Shown here piece after piece: positions 1 to 6,129 of a DNA stretch of 13,441 nucleotides (within the stretch, counting starts at the first letter, position 1; each line of letters opens with the position of its first letter). The DNA is from CAYUNA01 sp047629355 (GTDB taxonomy: Bacteria; Bacteroidota; Bacteroidia; Chitinophagales; Saprospiraceae): NCBI GenBank assembly GCA_047629355.1, contig JBLHWU010000181.1:1-13441 (forward strand), in the 5' to 3' direction. The notes beneath the pieces were generated by a model. That model was not told the origin of the DNA and searched no databases. It saw only the letters and a program-made list of their open reading frames with translations. The translations under genes were made by a program, and so were the position numbers.

Positions 1-412
1 ACAATTCAACGTCCTCAAAAGACATTTCTCCCATAAATGAACCATAAGGCGTGTACGCTTGATTGGCGTCCCAAAAATCATAAAACCGCTGAACTGCAGC
101 TGGAATTTGAGCAATTGCTTCTTCAAGGGAAGCGTATTTTAACGGCGGCAAATCTGCTTTAGTCTTGTCACTTGGACGATATTGTAAGACACATCCACTT
201 TCGATGAATTTTTGAAAACCCAATTGCCCTTTGGTGGGTGGATTAACGCGCTCGCCTTCGTGCTTTTTTGCAGTTGTTTTGATGACCCAAACGAGGTGCT
301 CGACCATGTGCTGTGGTGTCATTAACCCAAAATTACTGGCGGTATCGGGTGTTAAATTTTCTAATGCTTTGGGCAATTCGTCGAGTAGGAATGCTTTTTT
401 GTTGATTACCAT
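1..412 (-). CDS. DinB-like (DUF1569-type) protein, 3' end cut by window edge
   Basis: A minus-strand frame is open from an ATG at 412 to the window edge, giving 137 visible residues; the C-terminus lies outside. The protein begins MVINKKAFLLDELPKAL and carries a TPQHMVEH motif (His35 and His39) in a predicted helix, followed by PPLKYASLEEA. From memory of the family, this pattern belongs to DUF1569 proteins of the DinB superfamily: four-helix-bundle proteins of about 150-170 residues whose histidines bind a metal, with the last histidines in a C-terminal segment that would lie beyond position 1. The specific reaction is unknown; related proteins include thiol-dependent transferases and stand-alone domains of unclear role. 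A TAACTTTG box lies 22 bp upstream of the ATG. The gene appears to stand alone, separated from the next gene by more than 500 bp of non-coding DNA. Confidence 0.7.
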   Translation of the reverse strand, partial: MVINKKAFLLDELPKALENLTPDTASNFGLMTPQHMVEHLVWVIKTTAKKHEGERVNPPTKGQLGFQKFIESGCVLQYRPSDKTKADLPPLKYASLEEAIAQIPAAVQRFYDFWDANQAYTPYGSFMGEMSFEDVEL

Positions 413-434
413 TATTAATTTAGTTTTTTTTTTG

Positions 435-442
435 CAAAGTTA
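435..442 (-). promoter_or_regulatory. Candidate Bacteroidota -7 promoter box for the DinB-like gene
   Basis: On the minus strand this reads TAACTTTG, an exact match to the Bacteroidota housekeeping -7 consensus TANNTTTG, 22 bp before the ATG at 412. I found no TTG at the usual -33 distance, so the call rests on the -7 box and its position alone. Confidence 0.35.
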
Positions 443-504
443 AAATTTTACAGTTGATGGTCTTGTTTATTTTTAGAAAAGAATAATGAAATCCGAATTT
501 TTGA

Positions 505-523
505 TATTCTAAATTTTAGAATA
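505..523. promoter_or_regulatory. 19-bp perfect palindrome, operator-like
   Basis: TATTCTAAA and TTTAGAATA form perfect 9-bp arms around a single T at 514. The site lies about 60 bp upstream of the candidate -7 box of the DinB-like gene. Symmetry and length suit a dimeric regulator, but the site is AT-rich, no regulator gene is adjacent, and no second copy was seen in the window. Confidence 0.25.
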
Positions 524-570
524 AAAAAATTGGATTCTTTGACAAATCCCGTAAAATGATGTTTTCAATA

Positions 571-643
571 GTGATTGGAGCGTTTGCGAACGCTCCAATC
601 ACCAGTATTTTCGGAGCTTGGAGGTTTCTCGAACTCCAAGCTC
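571..643. repeat. Pair of related REP-like hairpins
   Basis: Two hairpins lie 11 bp apart. The first (571-602) has perfect 14-bp arms, GTGATTGGAGCGTT and its complement, around a TGCG loop. The second (614-643) has 10-bp arms, GAGCTTGGAG and CTCCAAGCTC, around a 10-nt loop. They share a pattern of TTGGAG, GTTT, CGAAC and TCCAA, so they look like two copies of one family rather than independent terminators; neither is followed by a clean T-tract. The region has no convincing gene on either strand. Confidence 0.6.
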
Positions 644-700
644 TATTGGAAAGCACGGTATATGTCAAAGAACCAAAAATTGAAGCCATATGTTTGTTCT

Positions 701-812
701 CGACCGCGCCTTAGTCGCTGCTATCATCATTTACGGTGGACTTCAGTCTACGTTGTAAAATCCACCAAATATTTTTAGGTGGATTGAAGTCCATCGTACT
801 TTAGCACGAGAC
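701..812. repeat. REP-like cluster of nested imperfect palindromes
   Basis: A 21-nt segment at 732-752 is repeated in inverted orientation at 778-798 with four mismatches; both contain the core TGGACTTCA. Each half is itself nearly palindromic, and the centre forms an AATCCACC/GGTGGATT hairpin (759-785). The outer flanks hold further near-palindromes, GCGCCTTAGTCGC at 706-718 and CGTACTTTAGCACG at 795-808. Such groups of short imperfect palindromes resemble the REP-type elements that RAYT (IS200/IS605-related Y1) transposases mobilise in many bacteria. No transposase gene is present here, so the link is inference. Confidence 0.55.
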
Positions 813-815
813 TTT

Positions 816-853
816 AAAAAAAAACAAAAAAAAGGCGACTCCACCGAGTCGCC
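816..853 (-). terminator. Rho-independent terminator of the sigma/beta-barrel operon
   Basis: On the minus strand a perfect 7-bp GC-rich stem (GGCGACT and AGTCGCC, 834-853) with a 6-nt loop is followed directly by 8 T, one G and 9 T (816-833). It lies about 80 bp downstream of the stop codon of the beta-barrel gene and is the clearest intrinsic terminator in the window. Confidence 0.88.
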
Positions 854-891
854 ATATATAATTATATCATAAAAATTGTTTCGTACATTTC

Positions 892-925
892 GTCGCGCTC
901 CCTTTAGGGTTGGAGTAAACGCGAC
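892..925. repeat. Bulged hairpin just after the beta-barrel gene
   Basis: GTCGCG (892-897) pairs with CGCGAC (920-925). Inside, CTCC (898-901) pairs with GGAG (912-915), leaving a one-sided TAAA bulge. There is no T-tract, so it is unlikely to terminate alone. It ends 9 bp from the stop codon and may protect the mRNA 3' end or be another REP-like element. Confidence 0.45.
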
Positions 926-934
926 TGCATTTTA

Positions 935-2221
935 TCACCTTTTGAAATTAATCAAAGCCGCCAATCGAATGCCCAATAAATCATAATATTGACTTCGCAT
1001 TTCTGGCGTAATAAAGTGATAGTAACCTTCAATTTGCAAGCTCAACCACTTCTGCGTCTGCAACTCAACCCCTAAATCCAAACCAAATCCATTGGAGTGA
1101 AAATCATTAAAACGGTCGCTATCCTCCAACTGCACATCCAATCCTTGCGACGCAGGAATATCATAAAAATAATAAAAATCTTTTTTGACATTGGTAGAAG
1201 CCAAGTAGCTTAAGCCAATGTAAGGAACTGCTGTTGTCTTCGTCTGAAAATTGTATTTCAATCCAATTTTATACTGCGTAAAAGACTCACTAACAGAAGC
1301 AAAGGTCAAATCATTTGGATTAGCACTACCTAAATCTTCCAAATTTGGCATCTGAATATCCCGTCCTAAGTTGGTGTAATCAGTGGTTTGATAAGACAAG
1401 TTAAACCAATCAATCGCGCCTACCAAACTTATATTCTTTACAAAATTAACCTCTCCTTTCAAACCTACATTCGAACTGGAAACATTGGTCAATCCATTCG
1501 CAGTAAGAAATGATTTCCCAACAGAAACGCCCGCTTTCGCACCAATTGGTCGCATATAATCTCGTAGCCGTGGGTCGTTATTTAAATCTAATTCCGAAGT
1601 CGAAATTTCTTTAATTTTCAATTCAGTCACAGGATAGGCAAGTGCTTCCCCTTCCAAAATCGCCATTTTTTTCAAATCAGCCGAAACAACATCTTTTTCC
1701 TCCGCAGATACTCCAATGCTTCCGCCCCGTCTACCGTCCACCGTCTGCCGTCTACCGTCTGCATTAAAAAAGGGACTGAAAAAACTCGTGCCAAGTATTC
1801 CAGCCCCGGTTACACTAATATCATGCGTATTAATTTTTTGGTTATTTGCGAAAAATGGGGTTGTCGCAAATATATTGGTTGCTGCTGCTGTTGCAATTGT
1901 ACGCGTTTTAAAAACGGTATCCACTCGAACGACGGCGACCTCTTTGTATATTGTATCGACACGGAAATTTTCCTCGACTGGTTGACTTTTCAACTCCTGA
2001 ATGGTATTTTTGGCGGCTGTTAACGCCATCACTAACCAGCCAATACCACCTAATAAACTCACTAAAATTACCGCTGCTGCCCAACTTTTCCAGGCAAAAG
2101 CATTCGGTGCAGGCGCCGCAGCATCCAACGTGTTGGCAACATCTTGCCAGTCGCTTTCACGGAAATCAAATTCCTGCTCTTGCTGCAACTTTTGTGCGAG
2201 TATTTTATCGAAATTGTCCAA
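935..2221 (-). CDS. Trans-envelope protein: anti-sigma-like N-terminus, one TM helix, outer-membrane beta-barrel
   Basis: 428 residues, encoded 54 bp downstream of the ECF sigma gene. Visible regions: a cytoplasmic, acidic N-terminus (1-45, with FDFRESDW and a predicted helix); one membrane helix (about 46-69); a periplasmic linker of roughly 155 residues containing a duplicated DGRR segment from a 7-bp DNA repeat; and from about residue 226 alternating polar/hydrophobic strands typical of small outer-membrane barrels, ending LLGIRLAALINFKR. It has no cleavable signal peptide. In Bacteroidota an ECF sigma gene is often followed by its membrane anti-sigma factor, so I infer that the N-terminus may bind the sigma factor; no known anti-sigma domain is recognisable. 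The only start codon before the helix is TTG at 2221: the frame is closed upstream by TAA at 2242 and the first internal Met lies within the helix. It could simply be a barrel protein with an N-terminal anchor. Confidence 0.75.
   Translation of the reverse strand: MDNFDKILAQKLQQEQEFDFRESDWQDVANTLDAAAPAPNAFAWKSWAAAVILVSLLGGIGWLVMALTAAKNTIQELKSQPVEENFRVDTIYKEVAVVRVDTVFKTRTIATAAATNIFATTPFFANNQKINTHDISVTGAGILGTSFFSPFFNADGRRQTVDGRRGGSIGVSAEEKDVVSADLKKMAILEGEALAYPVTELKIKEISTSELDLNNDPRLRDYMRPIGAKAGVSVGKSFLTANGLTNVSSSNVGLKGEVNFVKNISLVGAIDWFNLSYQTTDYTNLGRDIQMPNLEDLGSANPNDLTFASVSESFTQYKIGLKYNFQTKTTAVPYIGLSYLASTNVKKDFYYFYDIPASQGLDVQLEDSDRFNDFHSNGFGLDLGVELQTQKWLSLQIEGYYHFITPEMRSQYYDLLGIRLAALINFKR
1727..1761. 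repeat. In-gene 7-bp tandem repeat, five units
   Basis: Five consecutive heptamers read CCGTCTA, CCGTCCA, CCGTCTG, CCGTCTA and CCGTCTG on the plus strand. The array lies inside the linker-coding part of the beta-barrel gene and is translated as a repeated DGRR segment. Since 7 is not a multiple of 3, gain or loss of one unit would shift the reading frame ahead of the barrel. Confidence 0.85.
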
Positions 2222-2228
2222 AAAGTGA

Positions 2229-2256
2229 TTGGTTATTAGTTACTGATTATTGATTG
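2229..2256. repeat. 7-bp degenerate repeat between sigma and beta-barrel genes
   Basis: Four units, TTGGTTA, TTAGTTA, CTGATTA and TTGATTG, fill most of the 54-bp gap between the sigma stop codon and the downstream TTG start, ending 7 bp before that start. No Shine-Dalgarno-like sequence is left in the gap, though Bacteroidota genes often lack one. Confidence 0.7.
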
Positions 2257-2275
2257 ATAAAGTAGGCGTTACTTT

Positions 2276-2845
2276 CTACAATCCATTTTGTTTTAAATTA
2301 TTGTCATTGAATTCATTCGCCTGTGTAATCATCGCTTTCAATCGCATTTTTGCTTTTGACAAATTTGACTTACTCGCTCCGGTCGAAATGCCCAATTTTT
2401 CTGCAATTTCATGGTGTTTAAACCCTTCCACTACATATAAATTAAAAACCATTCGATAAGCAGGCGATAAACGATTAACCATTTGAAAAACCTCTTGTAT
2501 TGACAAGTTTTGAAGTGCATCTGCTGCTACTTCATAATGCTGTGCGTGTACCAAATCCATAATTTGCGGATTCGATTGGTTTTTTCGAAAATAATCAATC
2601 GCCGTGTTGACCAATATTTTATTGAGCCAAGCTTTGAAAGATAAATTCGGGTCATATAAATTCAATTTGGTAAAAACCTTAACAAACGCATCGTTTAAAA
2701 TCTCTTTCGCTTCTTCTCGATGCGCCGCATATCGCAAGCAAACCGTCATTCCATAATTATAAAAATGCTTGTACAAGAGCCGCTGACTATCGCGGTCATT
2801 GTTTCTACATTTTTCAATAATTATTGACAGTTGTTCACGCGTCAT
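2276..2845 (-). CDS. ECF-type RNA polymerase sigma-70 factor
   Basis: 189 residues, the usual ECF size. Region 2 spans about residues 22-92, with AKEILNDAFVKVF and the promoter-melting/-10 recognition stretch FKAWLNKILVNTAIDYFRK. Region 4 spans about 115-172, with LSPAYRMVFNLYVVEGFKHHEIAEKLGIS and a helix-turn-helix ending SKSNLSKAKMRLK. Regions 1 and 3 are absent, as expected. The factor directs RNA polymerase to a specific promoter set, normally when a membrane partner releases it. The next gene downstream is a membrane-anchored beta-barrel protein that is a plausible partner. The ATG at 2845 is the first in frame and lies about 18 bp from a candidate ECF promoter, suggesting autoregulation. 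The regulon is unknown. Confidence 0.95.
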   Translation of the reverse strand: MTREQLSIIIEKCRNNDRDSQRLLYKHFYNYGMTVCLRYAAHREEAKEILNDAFVKVFTKLNLYDPNLSFKAWLNKILVNTAIDYFRKNQSNPQIMDLVHAQHYEVAADALQNLSIQEVFQMVNRLSPAYRMVFNLYVVEGFKHHEIAEKLGISTGASKSNLSKAKMRLKAMITQANEFNDNNLKQNGL

Positions 2846-2863
2846 TTTTAGGTTTCAATTGTT

Positions 2864-2891
2864 AACACGAAGATTGTTAGAAAAGGGTTGC
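2864..2891 (-). promoter_or_regulatory. Candidate autoregulated ECF promoter of the sigma gene
   Basis: On the minus strand GCAACC (2886-2891) and CGTGTT (2864-2869) are separated by exactly 16 bp. An AACC-type -35 with a CGT-type -10 and a spacer near 16 bp is the general form of ECF promoters, and ECF factors commonly transcribe their own genes. The -10 ends about 18 bp before the ATG, allowing a short leader. I see no housekeeping TANNTTTG box here. Only one example is visible, so the match is suggestive. Confidence 0.5.
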
Positions 2892-2894
2892 CTC

Positions 2895-2957
2895 GAGTTG
2901 CGGATTAAGAGTTACGGATTGCGGATTTTTTAGCTGCAGGTTATGGATTTTAGTTTT
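2895..2957. repeat. 7-bp degenerate repeat upstream of the ECF promoter
   Basis: About nine heptamers follow one another: GAGTTGC, GGATTAA, GAGTTAC, GGATTGC, GGATTTT, then TTAGCTG, CAGGTTA, TGGATTT and TAGTTTT. The first five are clearly related; the last four are weaker. The array starts 4 bp upstream of the candidate -35 element, so its length could affect promoter context. Confidence 0.65.
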
Positions 2958-3046
2958 TAACTATTGATAATCAAGTTTTTATGTAGATTTAAGGGTTATT
3001 AAAAAAATAAAATTATTTTTCAGAATTAATTATTTTTTGCAAATCA

Positions 3047-4363
3047 TCAAAACCAAAACGGAATCCGAATCGTTCGATACACACTTCCATCCTTTTTAAC
3101 TTTTTCAATGCGCAAAATATTTTTACCCAACTTGAATTTTTCAGTTGGCAAATAAGTCAATACGCCATTTTCACCTTGGTTAGGATGATCAAATCTCATT
3201 AGTTCAGATGTGTAGAGGTTATCGTTTACATAAAATTGATGGTATTGATGTGCACAATTGAGCCAGTGCATACGACGTTTTAAAAGATTTTTATCATTAT
3301 TTAATTTTTCATCTTTTTGCCATTCGCCGCAAAGACTGTCCATCATAATCCCTTCATTAAAAAAGACAGGGACGAAGACTTTTAGTAGATTGTCGTTAAT
3401 TTTTTCAGAAGGAATGACCGCAGATAATAATTTTTGAGAACCATCTAAATTCGATTCATAGTGATTCGTTTTCATTCGGTCCGTACGAGAAAATTGCTCT
3501 ACCAGTGTCGTTGGCGTACTCATTAATGGAAGATTGGAGTTTATCATTTGAGAAAACGCAATGATACTGATTGCAAAGAACAGCCCAAACGTGGCAAATG
3601 TGAATTTTTTAATACTTGAATTGGTGACAAAAAGATAAGTAATCCGCGTGACGGGATAATAGAGGATATTATAATTTATTTTATTAAAAGCTTGACCTGT
3701 TTTAAAATACCAATATTGAATTTTTTCATTGTCGTGAAAGCGTTTTAGGTTTAGAAAATAAATCACTATTGAAAAAGAGGTAAGAATAACTAAAAGAGCT
3801 ATACCTAAAAAAGTTAATATTTTGGAAGGTAAGAACAGTCCCAAAATAGTTTTCAAGCCAACTAAAATTAAAATATTGATATTAATGGCTATCAAAATCA
3901 TCAACACCGACGTAGCGACCCCAAACATGGCACTACAGGCTTTTTCCAAACGAATAATATCTTCGTGATTGTTAGGAAATCGTTGTTTTAATTTCTCTAA
4001 AAAAATCGGGGAGTATTGGTCAGTCTCGTAATTTATTCCTTTTGGAAATATGTAATTGAGTCCCAACATGCCTATCCAAATTGCCCGTAAAATAAAATGC
4101 GTCACAAAGCAAACTATCAAAAAAGTACTTGCACAAAACAAGTAAATAAAAAACATATAAATTAAAAGGTAGTTTTCTGCTTGAAAAAAAGTAATACTAA
4201 AATCGACCAATTCATTAATATAATGTGGTAATTGTAACGAGCCAAATATCGCGATTCCCGAAATAATCAACTCCGCTTGCCAACTTTCTTCCTCCAATTT
4301 CCGCAACCATTTGGGCTTCTTTTGCTGTATGTTTTCTGCTGATAATTTTTCTTCGTTTTGCAT
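3047..4363 (-). CDS. Uncharacterised multi-pass membrane protein
   Basis: 438 residues from the ATG at 4363. A longer reading from TTG at 4408 would begin inside a terminator hairpin and adds no recognisable sequence, so I prefer the ATG. The N-terminus (1-30) is charged, with KKPKWLRKLEEESWQAEL. Hydrophobic segments lie at about 32-46, 65-92, 145-170, 183-205 and 255-273, with a basic, aromatic stretch between the last two. The final 165 residues are soluble, contain a CGEWQ motif and a WLNCAH motif (one cysteine each), and end in beta-rich sequence KLGKNILRIEKVKKDGS that may form an immunoglobulin-like or carboxypeptidase-regulatory-like fold. I do not recognise the family and assign no function. 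It lies 97 bp downstream of the GWxTD gene in the same direction, with a terminator hairpin between them. Confidence 0.8.
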   Translation of the reverse strand: MQNEEKLSAENIQQKKPKWLRKLEEESWQAELIISGIAIFGSLQLPHYINELVDFSITFFQAENYLLIYMFFIYLFCASTFLIVCFVTHFILRAIWIGMLGLNYIFPKGINYETDQYSPIFLEKLKQRFPNNHEDIIRLEKACSAMFGVATSVLMILIAININILILVGLKTILGLFLPSKILTFLGIALLVILTSFSIVIYFLNLKRFHDNEKIQYWYFKTGQAFNKINYNILYYPVTRITYLFVTNSSIKKFTFATFGLFFAISIIAFSQMINSNLPLMSTPTTLVEQFSRTDRMKTNHYESNLDGSQKLLSAVIPSEKINDNLLKVFVPVFFNEGIMMDSLCGEWQKDEKLNNDKNLLKRRMHWLNCAHQYHQFYVNDNLYTSELMRFDHPNQGENGVLTYLPTEKFKLGKNILRIEKVKKDGSVYRTIRIPFWF

Positions 4364-4392
4364 AGACCATTCAATTTTGGGGCAAAATAAAG

Positions 4393-4426
4393 AAAGACGC
4401 CATACCAATCAAGGTATCGCGTCTTT
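4393..4426 (-). terminator. Terminator hairpin after the GWxTD gene, possibly bidirectional
   Basis: The stem is AAAGACGC with GCGTCTTT (8 bp), one C:C mismatch (4401/4418), then ATACC with GGTAT (5 bp) around a 6-nt loop. On the minus strand it lies 34 bp after the GWxTD stop codon and is followed by CTTTATTTTG. On the plus strand it is followed by four more T, so it could work both ways, though no plus-strand gene reads into it. It should limit read-through into the downstream membrane gene. Confidence 0.75.
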
Positions 4427-4460
4427 TTTTCGACAAATCCAAGTAGACAGACGAGGTATT

Positions 4461-5945
4461 TTAAAAGTCCTCGAATAGCTGTCGAGCCCGTCGAGAAGAA
4501 AAATTTCTTTGACGAGAGCCCTTTATATACTGAGCATCAGAGACTCTGCCATAGTCATTTTGGGCGTTGTCTTCTGTAGAAAAATCATACAATTGAATCT
4601 CCCAACGCGGATTATTCGCCTCCCCTTTTGCAGTAGAATGCAGTAATTGAAACTGCCCCGTTGCCAAAGTCGGATTGTAATAAAGGAACTTTACATTGCT
4701 CTGTTGCGTTTTTGGAAAATCATTATACGACCAAATCTCATAAGGCGGCGCATCCGGTTCATCTTCTACGGTTACGACATCTGACGGCTTACCATATTTC
4801 ATGAAAATATAGCCACGGTCACTCTCAAATCCGTAACCAAATCCTGAAGCATAGGTTTTATCAACCGCCCGTGCAACCTTCATATACCCCTCATACGGCA
4901 CTTTCGGATTATTGGGATTTATTTGTGCCCAGTAACCGAAAAGGTATTCCTGCATCGATCTTCGTTTTTTGTTGGCAATAATCGCGTTGATGTATTCGCC
5001 GTCTTCCGCACCCATAATCGGATAAAGTGCTTTCAAACTATACCGCAAATCTTGGTCAGTCAAGTCTGCCACAAATTCTAAATCAACGTCCGCATTTTTG
5101 GCAAGTTCCTCCATTTCCGCATTTAGGCGTGGATTGCTACGTTGAAAAGAGAGGGACTTTTTACTTAAAAGTCCCTTATTTCGATCGCGAATTTCGACGA
5201 TTAAGTTGTAGTTGCCAGAATCTAATTCTCGAATATCAATGTTTTGCAAGGCAACCACTACAGGTTCTGGTTTTTTGCGTTTGTGCCCAATTAGCACCGT
5301 TTCTTTTTTATCATTACCTAACAGTTTTTCGATGATATAAGACATCATAAAATCTTCGCCAATTTTCTGCTCTGTATTGTAAATTTCATTATAATAAGTC
5401 AGATTTTCCGCATTTTTTCCATAAAAATTAAATGCTGCATTTTCCAAGTATAAACCACTTTTTATAAAGGCATTCTTCTCCCCTGGCTCGGCATTTCTAA
5501 AAACAGAAACCAACTGAATATCAGACTGTTGTACCCGTTCTTTTGAAAAATAAACTTTGAAATCTGCATCGTAACTCACCTTATTTTCTGGCGAATTGAC
5601 ATCTTCAAAACTTGCTTCCAAATTGTAAGAACCATTTTTCAATTCATAGCGTTTTAAATCTATAAAATCCATCGCACGCGGTGTCAACGGACTGTTTAGT
5701 CGAAAGCGGTCAAATTTGACGATTTCTTCCCCTTTTTTGAAAATCAACGTCACATCGACAGCTGCTTGCATTTGCAAAGTATCAATTGGTTTGAAATCAA
5801 CAGAAGCCCCGACGACGTGCAAGTGGATTTCCACAAAATTAGCGGCTTGACCTTTAAACGTGGAATACGTCACGCTGGCACGAATGGCAAACAGCCCTGA
5901 AGTAGATAAAAAGCAAGTCAGAAAAAGTAAAATTATTTTTTTCAT
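4461..5945 (-). CDS. Secreted GWxTD domain-containing protein
   Basis: 494 residues from the ATG at 5945. An upstream in-frame TTG (5969) would put polar residues before the signal peptide, so the ATG is preferred. Residues 1-20 (MKKIILLFLTCFLSTSGLFA) are a signal peptide for export across the inner membrane. The middle holds two beta-rich segments (about 30-135 and 210-270) of the type that describe conduct under load, such as YNLEASFEDV and YNLIVEIRDRNKG. The C-terminal part, from about residue 300, matches the GWxTD family: an FGYW segment near 336, FESDRGYIFMKYGKPSD near 373-389 (the family's TDRGRIYIRYGxPD-like signature, with S in place of T) and YEIWSY near 402. GWxTD proteins are frequent in Bacteroidota, but their biochemical function is unknown. 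It ends with basic, arginine-rich sequence. No lipoprotein cysteine is seen at the expected site. Confidence 0.88.
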   Translation of the reverse strand: MKKIILLFLTCFLSTSGLFAIRASVTYSTFKGQAANFVEIHLHVVGASVDFKPIDTLQMQAAVDVTLIFKKGEEIVKFDRFRLNSPLTPRAMDFIDLKRYELKNGSYNLEASFEDVNSPENKVSYDADFKVYFSKERVQQSDIQLVSVFRNAEPGEKNAFIKSGLYLENAAFNFYGKNAENLTYYNEIYNTEQKIGEDFMMSYIIEKLLGNDKKETVLIGHKRKKPEPVVVALQNIDIRELDSGNYNLIVEIRDRNKGLLSKKSLSFQRSNPRLNAEMEELAKNADVDLEFVADLTDQDLRYSLKALYPIMGAEDGEYINAIIANKKRRSMQEYLFGYWAQINPNNPKVPYEGYMKVARAVDKTYASGFGYGFESDRGYIFMKYGKPSDVVTVEDEPDAPPYEIWSYNDFPKTQQSNVKFLYYNPTLATGQFQLLHSTAKGEANNPRWEIQLYDFSTEDNAQNDYGRVSDAQYIKGSRQRNFSSRRARQLFEDF

Positions 5946-6076
5946 TGTATCGGGAATTTTTTTCGTCAAAAATGAATTAGGTTCTATTCAAACTGCAAAT
6001 AATAAACTTTTTCTCAAACTACCATGCTTTTGCTACACCAGTTTTTCCTAAAAGTCAGGTTTCTGACTAAAAAGGG

Positions 6077-6129
6077 TACTGGATACTGGATACTGGATAT
6101 TAGGTATTGGGCAAACCCAGTACCTAATA
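6077..6129. repeat. 7-bp tandem repeat with units in both orientations
   Basis: Three perfect TACTGGA units are followed by TATTAGG and TATTGGG (6077-6111). After CAAA, two units occur in the opposite orientation, CCCAGTA and CCTAATA (6116-6129). The facing units form a 12-bp hairpin with one G:T pair (6100-6127). The inverted units run directly into the MITE-like element. There is no gene on either strand in 5946-6320. Confidence 0.8.

Noticed and set aside
231..443. 70-codon plus-strand open frame
   Set aside because: It lies antisense to the DinB-like gene, whose minus-strand frame shows clear family motifs.
575..778. 67-codon plus-strand open frame
   Set aside because: It runs through the REP-like hairpins and palindromes, and its product is low in hydrophobic core and has no recognisable pattern.
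4364..4408. 15-residue N-terminal extension of the membrane protein from a TTG codon
   Set aside because: It begins inside the stem-loop of the upstream terminator, and the ATG at 4363 gives a normal N-terminus.
5946..5969. 8-residue extension of the GWxTD protein from a TTG codon
   Set aside because: The ATG at 5945 places the signal peptide at the very N-terminus, as expected.
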